A DNA stretch of 57,561 bases from an uncultured Pseudomonadota bacterium (lineage in GTDB: Bacteria; Pseudomonadota; Gammaproteobacteria; Steroidobacterales; Steroidobacteraceae): assembly GCA_946479515.1 (NCBI GenBank), contig CAMLGF010000019.1:1-57561 (forward strand), written 5' to 3'. Positions 29,950-41,460 of this stretch are shown here, one piece after another; the first letter of the stretch is position 1; each line of letters starts with the position of its first letter. The translations under genes and the position numbers were made by a program. The notes beneath the pieces are model-generated. The model was not told the DNA's origin. It was given only the letters and a program-made list of their open reading frames with translations, and did not search any database.

Positions 29950-32115
29950 ATGACCAAAGGCGTGATTCCGGTGACCGTGCTCGCCACGGCGGCACTGGCG
30001 ATACTCTCTTCCTGTTCCACCGGCAGCCCGGGCCTGACCGAGGCGCCGGTCGCCGCGAACGTTCCGTCCGCGGCTCCGTCCACCGCGGGCGCGGCGCAGA
30101 GTTACATCGTCGAGGCCGGCAGCGCCGAGCTGGCCGCGCAGGCCGTGCAGGCGGCTGGCGGCCGCATCGTCTCGCGCCTGGGCGTCATCGACGCCGTCGA
30201 GGCCAGCCTTTCCGATTCGCAATACGCGCGCGTGCAGAGCACGCCCGGCGTCAAGCAGGTCACGGTCAATGCCGTGGTGATGACCCAGGCGGCGGCCGAC
30301 GTGCGCGACAGCTTCAATACCAGCTCGTTCGCCAACAACGACGGCTCGCATCGCTGGTGGGGCGACTGGGCCGAGCAGAACGACGACGGCTCACCGTACG
30401 GCGGCAAGATTTCCATCGGCTGGTACGAGCGCGGCGGCAATCGCATGATCGTGAGCAGCAATGGCGCGATCTGGCGCCGAGCCGCCACACCGTCGAACGC
30501 CAGCAACGTCACGCTCAAGCTCAGCTATTCACGCGCGGGACTCGAGTCCGGCGAGTACGTGTCGGTGCAGGCCAGCGGTAACGGCGGCGCGAGCTGGAGC
30601 GAAGTCGGCCGCATCAGCGGCGCCGGCACCGACTACGGGTTCACCACGCGCAGCTACAACATCACGGCCTATCGCGGCCGGAACACGGCCATACGCTTCG
30701 TCGGCTCGATGAACCAGGGCTTCCCCGGCGACTATGTCGATCTGGATGACGTCACCATCACCTACAACACCTCGTACGGCGAAGGCGATCCGGTCCCGGT
30801 CGACGTGAATGCCAAGAACCTGCATGCGCGCGGCAATCGCGGCCGCGACATCGGCGTGGCGGTGATCGACACCGGCTACTGGAAGCTCGACTCTCTGGAC
30901 AAGGACACCGCCGGCAATGGCCGCGTGGGCGCGCAGTACGATGCGATCAACGGCGTGCAGGTGAGCAATTGGGCGCCCGTGTCAACCGACACCACCGGGC
31001 ACGGCACGCACGTGACCAGCCTGATTGCCAGCAGCCGCAGGAATTCCCGCGGTGAGTACTTCGGCGTGGCACCCGACGCCCGCATCATCTCGATCAAGGC
31101 ATTCGGCGAAAACGGCACCAGCACCTACGCGACGGTGATCCGGGCCATCGACTGGGCGATCACCAACCGCTATCCGTACGCCATCCGTGTCATCAATCTG
31201 TCGCTAGGGGCCCCGGCGCGTTCGCGCTATTGGGACGATCCGCTCAATAAAGCCGTGATGCGCGCGTGGCAATCCGGCATTGTCGTCGTCGTATCAGCGG
31301 GCAATAGCGGACCGCTGCCGCAGACCGTGGGCGTACCGGGCAACGTGCCGTACGTCATCACGGTCGGCGCGATGACCGACAACTACACCAATAACAATAA
31401 CGACGACCGCCTGGCCTCGTTCTCCTCCACCGGTCCGACCTTCGAAGGCTTCGTGAAGCCCGATCTCGTCGCGCCCGGCGGCCATGTCTGGGGCTTCATG
31501 GCGACGTATCAGAAAATCGCCGTGGACCATCCCACCTACATGAACAACGGCGATTTCTTCACCATGTCGGGCACGTCGCAGGCAGCGGCGGTGGTGTCGG
31601 GCGTCGCCGCACTGGTGCTGTACCAGAATCCCGGTCTCACGCCCGATCAGGTGAAGTGCCGCATCATGGCCAGCGGCCGGCCCGCGGTGGACAACCACGG
31701 CAAGCTCGCCTACAGCGTGCTGCAGCAGGGTGCCGGTCTGGTCGATGCCGAACGCGCGGTGTATGGCACCGCGAGCAACTGCGCCAACCAGGGCCTGGAC
31801 ATCCATGCCGACCTCTCGGGCACGCATCACTACATGGGCAGCGTGCGCCAGCGCGCCGACGGCACGTTCACCGTCAGCACCCCCAACGGCCCGCTGAACG
31901 ACCAGGGATATCTCTGGGACCAAGGCTATCTGTGGCAGAACGGTTACCTGTGGTCGAACGGCTACCTGTGGCCCGCGGGTTACCTGTGGTCGAACGGCTA
32001 TCTGTGGCCCGCGGGCTATGACATCCCCTGGGTGGGCGGCTACCCGGCGAACATCGGCACATCGGCGAGCACCTCGAGCTCGATGTCCATCAACTTCTGG
32101 GTCAACCAGGAATAA
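29950..32115 (+). CDS. subtilase (S8) lipoprotein with inserted beta-sandwich and GYLW repeats
   Basis: A 721-aa secreted serine protease. The signal peptide ends in a lipobox (ILSSC, Cys20-21 region), so it is probably membrane-anchored. Residues 50-112 resemble an I9 propeptide inhibitor (YIVEAGSAELAAQAVQ, PGVKQVTV). About 118-285 follows as an all-beta region (SYSRAGLESGEYVSVQASG, YVDLDDVTITYN) before the catalytic domain, an unusual position. The triad is D307 (VIDTG), H351 (GHGTHV), S543 (SGTSQAA) with oxyanion N452 (SAGNSG). The C-terminus has six hexapeptide repeats GYLWxx at 653-688 and ends in a Ser-rich tail. ATG at 29950 has AAGGGG upstream. It ends at a strong terminator and is monocistronic. 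Confidence 0.93.
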   Translation: MTKGVIPVTVLATAALAILSSCSTGSPGLTEAPVAANVPSAAPSTAGAAQSYIVEAGSAELAAQAVQAAGGRIVSRLGVIDAVEASLSDSQYARVQSTPGVKQVTVNAVVMTQAAADVRDSFNTSSFANNDGSHRWWGDWAEQNDDGSPYGGKISIGWYERGGNRMIVSSNGAIWRRAATPSNASNVTLKLSYSRAGLESGEYVSVQASGNGGASWSEVGRISGAGTDYGFTTRSYNITAYRGRNTAIRFVGSMNQGFPGDYVDLDDVTITYNTSYGEGDPVPVDVNAKNLHARGNRGRDIGVAVIDTGYWKLDSLDKDTAGNGRVGAQYDAINGVQVSNWAPVSTDTTGHGTHVTSLIASSRRNSRGEYFGVAPDARIISIKAFGENGTSTYATVIRAIDWAITNRYPYAIRVINLSLGAPARSRYWDDPLNKAVMRAWQSGIVVVVSAGNSGPLPQTVGVPGNVPYVITVGAMTDNYTNNNNDDRLASFSSTGPTFEGFVKPDLVAPGGHVWGFMATYQKIAVDHPTYMNNGDFFTMSGTSQAAAVVSGVAALVLYQNPGLTPDQVKCRIMASGRPAVDNHGKLAYSVLQQGAGLVDAERAVYGTASNCANQGLDIHADLSGTHHYMGSVRQRADGTFTVSTPNGPLNDQGYLWDQGYLWQNGYLWSNGYLWPAGYLWSNGYLWPAGYDIPWVGGYPANIGTSASTSSSMSINFWVNQE
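31906..32013 (+). repeat. six 18-bp repeats encoding GYLW hexapeptides
   Basis: Six consecutive in-frame 18-bp units encode GYLWDQ, GYLWQN, GYLWSN, GYLWPA, GYLWSN and GYLWPA. The last four form two copies of a 36-bp unit that are nearly identical in DNA, suggesting recent duplication. Similar Trp-containing hexapeptide repeats occur, to my recollection, at the C-termini of other bacterial S8 peptidases. Confidence 0.95.
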
Positions 32116-32155
32116 CGACCGCCAAGAGTCAGGACGACAAGAAGAAGAATCCGCG

Positions 32156-32187
32156 GGGGCCGGAGAGATCCGGCCCCTGTTTTTTTT
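32156..32187 (+). terminator. intrinsic terminator of the subtilase gene
   Basis: Perfect 9-bp stem GGGGCCGGA / TCCGGCCCC (32156-32164 and 32169-32177) with GAGA loop, followed by TG and eight T residues (32180-32187). It lies 40 bp after the subtilase stop on the plus strand. The opposite strand has no T-run, so it does not obviously stop kynA transcription. Confidence 0.93.
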
Positions 32188-32215
32188 GTCGCCGGACACG
32201 CGCCCGACCGGCGCG

Positions 32216-33055
32216 TCACATCGACGTGCGCACCTGCCACAGTTCGGGGAAGAACTTCAGCTCGAGTGCCTTGGCGAGATAGGACACACCGCCCGTGCCG
32301 CCGGTGCCCGGCTTGTAGCCGATGATGCGCTCGACGGTCTTGAGGTGATGGAAACGCCAGAGCTGGAACTTCTGGTCGAGGTCGGTGAGACGCTCCGCCA
32401 GCTCGTAGAGGTCCCAATCCTTTTCCGCATTGTGATACACGGCCAGCCAGGCCGCGGTCACCGCCTTGGATGCCGTGTAGGGTTCGGAGAAATCCCGCTC
32501 GATGAGCGCTTCGGGGATTCCATACCCGCGGCGCGAGAGCAGGCGCAGCACTTCATCGTAGATGGAGGGGGCGTTGAGCGCGCGCTCGAGCCGTTCGTAG
32601 CTCACCGGGTCGCGCTTCTGCACGGCGATGACCTCGCGATTCTTGTTGCCGAGCATGAACTCCAGGAGCCGGTATTGATACGACTGGAATCCGGACGACC
32701 GCCCCAGCGTATTGCGGAACGCTGAGTACTCGAATGGGGTGAGCGTCGATAGCACGCTCCACGCGCCGAGCAGTTCCTCCTGCAACCGCGAAATGCGCGC
32801 CAGCATCTTGAACGAAGGATCGAGATCGTCGCGGCGCACGTGATCGAACACGTGCTCGAGCTCGTGGATGAAGAGCCGCATCCACAATTCCGACACCTGG
32901 TGGACGATGATGAACAGCATCTCGTCCTGCTCGATGGAATTGGGCTTCTGGGCGTCAAGCAGCTTGTCGAGCTGCAGGTATTCGCCATAGGACTTCGAGG
33001 TGCCGAGATCCCAGTGCACCGCCTCGTTCTGCAGATCGACCTTGTTCTCAGCCAT
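32216..33055 (-). CDS. kynA: tryptophan 2,3-dioxygenase
   Basis: Haem enzyme that opens the indole ring of L-tryptophan to N-formylkynurenine, the first step of tryptophan catabolism. The sequence has the TDO signatures DEMLFIIVHQVSELWMRL (substrate-binding His and Arg), and FHHLKTVERIIGYKPGTGGT with the proximal haem His. ATG at 33055 is preferred: GGAAG lies just upstream, and the resulting 279 aa start fits; an in-frame GTG at 33076 would add seven residues without a ribosome-binding site. Other kynurenine-pathway genes are not adjacent. It faces the subtilase gene, with only the terminator between. Confidence 0.95.
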   Translation of the reverse strand: MAENKVDLQNEAVHWDLGTSKSYGEYLQLDKLLDAQKPNSIEQDEMLFIIVHQVSELWMRLFIHELEHVFDHVRRDDLDPSFKMLARISRLQEELLGAWSVLSTLTPFEYSAFRNTLGRSSGFQSYQYRLLEFMLGNKNREVIAVQKRDPVSYERLERALNAPSIYDEVLRLLSRRGYGIPEALIERDFSEPYTASKAVTAAWLAVYHNAEKDWDLYELAERLTDLDQKFQLWRFHHLKTVERIIGYKPGTGGTGGVSYLAKALELKFFPELWQVRTSM

Positions 33056-33116
33056 GTTCTTCCATTGAAATGCCACGCCAGCGGCCGTCGGGGCTCGATG
33101 TTACCGCGCGCCGCAC

Positions 33117-33164
33117 GACTTCCCCAGCGACTTGCCCCGCGAATGGCCCCGCCATTGACCCCGC
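33117..33164. repeat. four degenerate 12-bp tandem repeats
   Basis: Units GACTTCCCCAGC, GACTTGCCCCGC, GAATGGCCCCGC and CATTGACCCCGC lie head to tail in the 156-bp gap upstream of kynA. The minus-strand short frame across them would read as AGxx tetrapeptides, but no convincing gene contains them. Confidence 0.6.
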
Positions 33165-33211
33165 GAATCGTCGGCCGTGCTCGCGCGGCAGGCACGGCCT
33201 CATGTGCAGAG

Positions 33212-36036
<2,825 letters not shown>

Positions 36037-36052
36037 TTAGTGCACGACGAGC

Positions 36053-36084
36053 CGCGCCGTCGCCTTCGACGCGCCGTCGCCTTC
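36053..36084. repeat. 15-bp direct repeat
   Basis: CGCGCCGTCGCCTTC occurs at 36053-36067 and again at 36070-36084, spacing 17 bp. The second copy overlaps the stop end of the TPR-like gene. Probably a local duplication; no function is evident. Confidence 0.5.
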
Positions 36085-36913
36085 AGCGAGTAATGGTCGC
36101 CATCAACCTGCGGGCGAACGCGTACTCCGGTGCGATCAGCAGCGCACGCTCCAGTGCCTCGCGCGCGCCGAGGGCATCGCGCTGGTCGATGAGCGCCTTG
36201 CCGAGGAAGGCATAGGCTTCGGCGGCGCCCCACTCCGGCGTGGTCGAGGCCTGCGCGCGCGCCTGCTCGAACATCGCAGTGACGGCGCGCAGGTGAGCAA
36301 TCGCCGCAGCCTTCTCGTCCGCCTTTTTCCCGGCGCGCTCGAACTCCGCCAGGGCTTCCACCAGCCGCACGCGTGGATTCCTGGGCGCGATCCTGATCGC
36401 ATCCTCGATGCGCGAACCGATGCGGCCGCCGCCGAATGGCAGCGAGCTCATCTCGCGGCCCGCGAGCGTGCAGGCCGTGCCCAGGGCATAGGCCTCGGCG
36501 CGCTTCAGCTGATTTTCCGGGGCTTCATCCAGGCCGTACTTCACCACCGGCAGCGCCTCGAGCGCCTCGTCGACCTCGTCGTCGCAGTCGCCGATGGCCC
36601 TTCTGGCCTGCGACTTCTGCGTGGCATCGAGCACCTGGGCCAGACGATAGTGCGCCAGCGCGCGGAAGTAGGCACGCGTCCCGGGGTCCGCGCCGCCGCC
36701 ATCCGCTTCGCCTTCGGAGCCCGGCTTGGGCTTGAGTGAGGCGAGCACCACGCGCAACGCGCGGGCGTCATTGGTGTAGTAGGCGTATTGAATGCGGCCT
36801 TCGACGTCGGCCCAGTCGATGCCCTGCGCCCGGGTGATCGAGGGCAACAACGACGAGGCGCCGGCCAGTGCCAGCGCCCCGATGAGTACCCAGGAGGAAG
36901 ACCGGTTCGTCAC
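36083..36913 (-). CDS. secreted TPR-like protein of unknown function
   Basis: A 276-aa exported protein: signal peptide WVLIGALALAGASSLLPSIT with cleavage after TRAQ, then helical repeats of the tetratricopeptide kind (AYFRALAHYRLAQVLDAT, NQLKRAEAYALGTACTLA, EWGAAEAYAFLGKALIDQ, GAREALERALLIAPEYAFAR). It carries Cys in the CDDEVDE and ACTLAG regions. The GTG start overlaps the stop of the preceding ABC permease (GTGA), so it is made with the exporter, perhaps as a periplasmic accessory (inference). I do not recognise a named family. Confidence 0.82.
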   Translation of the reverse strand: MTNRSSSWVLIGALALAGASSLLPSITRAQGIDWADVEGRIQYAYYTNDARALRVVLASLKPKPGSEGEADGGGADPGTRAYFRALAHYRLAQVLDATQKSQARRAIGDCDDEVDEALEALPVVKYGLDEAPENQLKRAEAYALGTACTLAGREMSSLPFGGGRIGSRIEDAIRIAPRNPRVRLVEALAEFERAGKKADEKAAAIAHLRAVTAMFEQARAQASTTPEWGAAEAYAFLGKALIDQRDALGAREALERALLIAPEYAFARRLMATITR

Positions 36914-38109
36914 AGTTCCCGCAGTCCCGAGGTAATGGGCATGCGCGCTGCCCGGATGCCGGGAAGGATACCCGCAATGAAGGTGAGCAGCAGGCCGTAG
37001 ATGATGCCGGTGACCATCAGCTGCGGTGTGACCGTGAATGCAAAGGTGATCTGGCTGAAGGAAGCGAAGTTCATCGTGGAACTCTGCATGCCATTGAACG
37101 TGGCGTAGGCCAGCAGCCCGCCGATCAACCCGCCCACCGCACCGAGGATCACCGCCTCCGAGAGCACCGAGAGCACCACCGAGAATCCGCCAAAGCCCAG
37201 CGCGCGCAAGGTGGCGATCTCACGCACACGGCTGGCGACCGCGTTGTACAGCGTGTTCAGCGCGGCGAAGATCGCCGCCACGCCCATCATGATGGCGAGC
37301 GTCCAACCCACGTAATTGATGATGGTGGACATGATCTTCTGCTGGTCGATGTAGAAGGCCCGCTCCGAGAGGACTTCGAGGCGGACGCGCGGATCCTTGG
37401 TCAGCGTGTTCTTCAGTGGCTTCAGGGCGTCCGCGCTGGTGAGCTTGGCGCGAATCGACTGGAAGCTGTTGCCGCGCATCCACGACTGCTGGACGATGGG
37501 CGTGTCACCCCACACCTCGGACTCGGCGATGCCGCCGCCGTCGCTGAAGTGGCCGACCACCTTCCACACCGTGGTGCCCCAGCGCACCTCCTTGCCCACT
37601 TCCAGCCCGTCGTACTGCCGCGCCGCGCCGGCGCCGACGATGACCTCGTTGGTGCCCTCGCGGAACATCTGGCCGCTCTCGATCCGGAATTTCTTGCGCA
37701 CCTTGGGCGCCATCGGCCCCACGCCTCGCAGCGGCAGGTTGGTGGTGGCATCCGGACCCTTGCCACGCAGGTGTCCGTCCACCAGCACGTACAGCTCGGG
37801 CGACAGTATCGGCTTGCCGCTGGCATCGCGCGCGATCCCGGGGGCGTCGCTGACCACGGTCACGGTGTCGGCGCCGAAACCGCTCGACAGCTCGTTGTTG
37901 GATCCGCCGCGCATGATCATCGCCACGTCTTCGGAGCCCGAGCCTTCCAGCGCCACCTTGAAGCCCGCGGCGATGGACAGCAGCGCCACCAGCACCAGGG
38001 TCACGCCGCCGATGCCGAGCACCGCCACCAGCGACGAGGACCAGCGCTGCGGGATGTTGCGCAGATTCATGCCCGTGACCGCTGCGATCTGTGTCAAACC
38101 ACTTGCCAT
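36910..38109 (-). CDS. ABC exporter permease (FtsX/MacB type), second copy
   Basis: A 399-aa integral membrane protein with the FtsX topology: TM1 at about 27-49 (VAVLGIGGVTLVLVALLSIA), a long periplasmic domain of about 215 residues, and three C-terminal TMs (about 272-292, 318-340, 365-385), with the cytoplasmic loop EIATLRALGFGGFSVVLSV typical of MacB/LolC partners. ATG at 38109 has GGGGAGA upstream. It follows the other permease by 22 bp and overlaps the TPR gene. Two permeases with one ATPase suggest a heterodimeric exporter. Confidence 0.92.
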   Translation of the reverse strand: MASGLTQIAAVTGMNLRNIPQRWSSSLVAVLGIGGVTLVLVALLSIAAGFKVALEGSGSEDVAMIMRGGSNNELSSGFGADTVTVVSDAPGIARDASGKPILSPELYVLVDGHLRGKGPDATTNLPLRGVGPMAPKVRKKFRIESGQMFREGTNEVIVGAGAARQYDGLEVGKEVRWGTTVWKVVGHFSDGGGIAESEVWGDTPIVQQSWMRGNSFQSIRAKLTSADALKPLKNTLTKDPRVRLEVLSERAFYIDQQKIMSTIINYVGWTLAIMMGVAAIFAALNTLYNAVASRVREIATLRALGFGGFSVVLSVLSEAVILGAVGGLIGGLLAYATFNGMQSSTMNFASFSQITFAFTVTPQLMVTGIIYGLLLTFIAGILPGIRAARMPITSGLREL

Positions 38110-38131
38110 GTCTGTCTCCCCTTCCCCGTGC

Positions 38132-39292
38132 TCAGCCGCGCCGCAGCGCGTCGACGATCTTCAGGCGCATGGCGGACATTCCTGGCCACAGTCCCGTGAT
38201 CACGCCGAAGGCCAGCATCAGCAGCACGCCGACCATGATCGTGGAGTCGCTCAGCCCGAACGACGGGAAATAGTCCTTCACCATGCCCGCCAGTCCCGAC
38301 GACACCAACCAGGCGAGGCCCAGCCCGACGAGTCCGCCCACGAGAGTCAGGGACAGCGATTCGAGCAGGATCAATGTCAGCACCGAGCGGCTGCCGAAGC
38401 CCAGGGTCTTGAGCACACCGATCTCGTTGGTGCGCTCGCGCACCGACTCGGCCACCGAATTGGCCGTGACCAGCAGCATGGTGAAGAACACCGCCGTGGT
38501 CACCGACACCAGGATCATGCCGATGTCGCCCATCTGGTCGAGGAAGCGCTTGAGAAAGGCACGCTCGGTGGCCGTCTTGGTCTCACTCATGGAATTGGCG
38601 AATTGCGCATCGATGCGCGCGGCGATCTTGTCCGAGTTCGCCGGGTCGTCGACGCGGATGGCGATCATGTTGGCGTTGTCACGGCCGAACTGCAGCGACT
38701 CGTTGAAGTAGTCGTAGTTGAAGAACGCGCTGGCCTTGTTCATGCCGCTGCCCTTCACGTCGTAGATGCCCACGATGTCGAACTGCCAGGTATCGGTGCC
38801 GTCGAGCTTGCGCCAGATCGCCGAACGGATCGGGATGCGCTGCCCCACCTTCCAGCCGAAGGTGTCGGCCAGCACCTTGCCGATGATGATGCCCTGGCGA
38901 TTCTGCTTGAACGCAGCCGCCTCCTCGGGCTTGAGCAGCAGGTCGGGATACACCTCGAGAAAAGCCTCGGGATTCACGGCCTGCACCTGGATCTGCTGCT
39001 TGCCGTCCTTGTACATGCCGCCGAACCAGTTCATCACGGTCGCCGCACGCACGCCCGGAACCGCCTTGACCTTCTCGTAGTACGAGATGGGGTTCGGCAC
39101 CGTCATGTTGATCTTGTTCTGCAGCAGCAGCCGATCGGCGCCCGCGAGGTTCACCGCGTCGTTGAGGCTGGTGCGCAGGGCATCAAGCAGGCCGAACATC
39201 AGGAAGGCGAGCAGGATGGAGATGAACGTGAACACGAAGCGCAGCTTGCGCCGCGTGAGGTTCGCCCAGACCAGCGGTAACCAGCGGAACAT
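38132..39292 (-). CDS. ABC exporter permease (FtsX/MacB type), first copy
   Basis: A 386-aa membrane protein with TM1 at about 18-40 (LRFVFTFISILLAFLMFGLL), a MacB-like periplasmic core (MNWFGGMYKDGKQQIQV, DIVGIYDVKGSGMNKAS) and three C-terminal TMs, with cytoplasmic loop RTNEIGVLKTLGFGSRSVL. ATG at 39292 shares one base with the ATPase stop (TGATG), giving translational coupling. It differs from its neighbour through most of the periplasmic domain, so the pair are paralogues, not a recent duplication. Confidence 0.92.
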   Translation of the reverse strand: MFRWLPLVWANLTRRKLRFVFTFISILLAFLMFGLLDALRTSLNDAVNLAGADRLLLQNKINMTVPNPISYYEKVKAVPGVRAATVMNWFGGMYKDGKQQIQVQAVNPEAFLEVYPDLLLKPEEAAAFKQNRQGIIIGKVLADTFGWKVGQRIPIRSAIWRKLDGTDTWQFDIVGIYDVKGSGMNKASAFFNYDYFNESLQFGRDNANMIAIRVDDPANSDKIAARIDAQFANSMSETKTATERAFLKRFLDQMGDIGMILVSVTTAVFFTMLLVTANSVAESVRERTNEIGVLKTLGFGSRSVLTLILLESLSLTLVGGLVGLGLAWLVSSGLAGMVKDYFPSFGLSDSTIMVGVLLMLAFGVITGLWPGMSAMRLKIVDALRRG

Positions 39293-40008
39293 CAGGAGGT
39301 CTCCCGTTCGAGGCGGCCCTTCTCCAGATGCAGGGTGCGATTGGCGCGCTCGGCGGCGCGTGGATCGTGGGTCACCATGACGATGGTCTTGCCGTGCTGC
39401 TTGTTCAACGCCTGCAGCAGATCGAGAATTTCGTCGCCAGACTTGCGGTCGAGATCGCCGGTGGGCTCGTCGCAGAGCAGCAGCGTGGGGTCCGTGACGA
39501 TGGCGCGCGCGATGCCGACGCGCTGCTCCTGGCCGCCGGACAGTTCGCGCGGCTTGTGCTTCATGCGCTCGCCGAGACCCACGAGCTTCAGCGCCGTGTG
39601 CACGCGCTGCAGGCGCTCGGCCTTGCCCAGCCGCGTCAGCAGCAACGGCAGTTCGACGTTGCGCTCGGCCGTCAGCACCGGCAGCAAGTTGTACATCTGG
39701 AACACGAAGCCCACGTTGTCGGCGCGCCACTGGCCGAGCTTCGCGTCCGAGAGCCGGTCGATCGCCAGGCCGTCGACCTCGATCGAGCCCGTGGTGGGCC
39801 GGTCGAGACCGCCCAGCAGGTTGAGCAACGTGGTCTTGCCCGAGCCCGAAGGGCCCATGAGCGCGACGAAATCGCCGCGCGGCAGATCCAGGTCGAGCTT
39901 TTCGAGCACCGGCACCACTTCGCTGCCGCGCACGTACTGCTTCGCCACGCCGCGCAGGCGCGCGACCACCGGATCCGACTTGCCTGATGCCTGTTCCACT
40001 GCCGCCAT
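39292..40008 (-). CDS. ABC transporter ATP-binding protein (MacB/LolD type)
   Basis: A 238-aa nucleotide-binding subunit: Walker [15 protein letters not shown]-loop VFQMYNLLP, signature [14 protein letters not shown], Walker [13 protein letters not shown] and switch His in VMVTHD. All catalytic residues are present. ATG at 40008 is chosen because GGAGG lies 8 nt upstream; a second ATG at 40056 lies inside the preceding adaptor gene. It drives the two permeases encoded next. Confidence 0.95.
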   Translation of the reverse strand: MAAVEQASGKSDPVVARLRGVAKQYVRGSEVVPVLEKLDLDLPRGDFVALMGPSGSGKTTLLNLLGGLDRPTTGSIEVDGLAIDRLSDAKLGQWRADNVGFVFQMYNLLPVLTAERNVELPLLLTRLGKAERLQRVHTALKLVGLGERMKHKPRELSGGQEQRVGIARAIVTDPTLLLCDEPTGDLDRKSGDEILDLLQALNKQHGKTIVMVTHDPRAAERANRTLHLEKGRLERETS

Positions 40009-40021
40009 GGGATCGACCCTC

Positions 40022-41260
40022 CTAACCAATTTCCTTGATCTTGATCCTGCCGCCATCCTCGAGGCCGGGCACCAGCGGCGACACCAGCTCGTCGCCGGAG
40101 CTCACCCCTGCCAGCACTTCCACCTCGCCCTCGCTCTGTGCGCCGATGGTGACTGCGCGCCGCTCGACCCGGTCGTCGCTGACCACCCAGACGAACGACT
40201 CGCCGTTGCTGCGCTCCACGGCCACGGCCGGCACTCGCACGCGCGGCCCCTGGGCCATGGCCGGCGCCGGCGTGTCGTCGAGGAAGCGCACCTTGATGCC
40301 CATGTCCGGCAGGATGAAGGGCTCGAGCTTGTCGAAGCCGATGCGCACGCGCACCGTAGCCTTGGTACGGTCCGCGGTGGGCACGATGTTGATCACGTGC
40401 GCCGCCAGCGTCTTGTCCGGATAGGCATCGAGCGTGGCCTCGACGCGCTGTTCGGGTTTCACGCGGTTGATGTAGGCCTCGTTCACGTCCACCTCGACTT
40501 CGCGCGAATCCATGTCGACGATGGTGGCGATGCCGGTGCGCGTGAACCCACCGCCGGCCGAGAGCGGCGAGATCATTTCGCCCGGCTGTGCGTCCTTGGA
40601 GATGATCACGCCGTCGAAGGGCGCGCGCACGTTGAGATCGTTGAAATCGTTGCGCCGGATCGCCAGGCTGCTCTCCGACACCTTCACCTGCGCCTTCGCC
40701 GCCTCGAGACGCGCGGCCGTGGCATTGACCTCGGCCCGCGAGGCATCGAGCGCCTGCTGGCTGACGAGCTGCTGGCGCACCAGCGCCTCGTTGCGCTCGA
40801 GGGTGCGGCGCGCATCGGCGAGGCGCACCTCGATCTCCGCCAGGTTGCGCCGTGAGGCCTCGAGCTCGCGCTCGGCCATGGTGAGCATGGTCTTGGAATT
40901 CACCGGATCCAGGCGCGCCACCACCTCGTCCTTCTTCACCGCCATGCCCTCTTCCACGTAGATCTCGAGCACGCGCCCGGTGACCTTGGACGCGACGGTC
41001 GACATGCGCCGCGCCACGACATAGCCCGAGGCGTTCAGCACCGAATTTCCCAGACTCGGACCGCTGCCCTCCTCCTCGGCGACCACGGTGGTGACCTCGG
41101 GAGTGGCGGCGCCCAGCCACATCCACAGCCCGAAGGCCAGGGTCGCGAGCACGACCACGGCGGCGACCCAGATCGCGATCTTCTTGCCGGAGCCACCCTG
41201 CGCAGGCTGCACGCTGCGATCGATGCGCAAACTGCCGAGGGTTTCGGAATCGAGAGCCAT
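40022..41260 (-). CDS. HlyD/MacA-type periplasmic adaptor subunit
   Basis: A 412-aa membrane-fusion protein: a single TM at about 27-49 ([20 protein letters not shown]), lipoyl half-motifs ([39 protein letters not shown]), an alpha-helical hairpin of about 100 residues ([20 protein letters not shown] onward) and beta-barrel/membrane-proximal domains. It would bridge the ABC complex to an outer-membrane channel, as MacA does. It is the first gene of the exporter unit; the 200-bp gap to the divergent acyltransferase gene is its likely promoter. No TolC gene is nearby. Confidence 0.94.
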   Translation of the reverse strand: MALDSETLGSLRIDRSVQPAQGGSGKKIAIWVAAVVVLATLAFGLWMWLGAATPEVTTVVAEEEGSGPSLGNSVLNASGYVVARRMSTVASKVTGRVLEIYVEEGMAVKKDEVVARLDPVNSKTMLTMAERELEASRRNLAEIEVRLADARRTLERNEALVRQQLVSQQALDASRAEVNATAARLEAAKAQVKVSESSLAIRRNDFNDLNVRAPFDGVIISKDAQPGEMISPLSAGGGFTRTGIATIVDMDSREVEVDVNEAYINRVKPEQRVEATLDAYPDKTLAAHVINIVPTADRTKATVRVRIGFDKLEPFILPDMGIKVRFLDDTPAPAMAQGPRVRVPAVAVERSNGESFVWVVSDDRVERRAVTIGAQSEGEVEVLAGVSSGDELVSPLVPGLEDGGRIKIKEIG

Positions 41261-41460
41261 GTACGCTTAAGTTCCTGAAATGATTGGAGCGGTGCCCGAC
41301 CGGACGGAAGAGTAAAGGAATTCGGAGGTCGGAACATCTGTGATGTGTCATGTCGGCGCGGTGAGAATCGTTACGCAGACTTCATCGCGCGGGGCCGTCG
41401 CCGCCGGCCAGTGGTTTGCCGGCGGATGCGGCTAAAATCCCGCTCCGGGGGGACACTGCA

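Noticed and set aside
36910..39292. Adjacent permeases as a single gene split by frameshift
   Set aside because: Each has its own start, ribosome-binding signal or coupling, one N-terminal TM, periplasmic domain and three C-terminal TMs, so both are complete.
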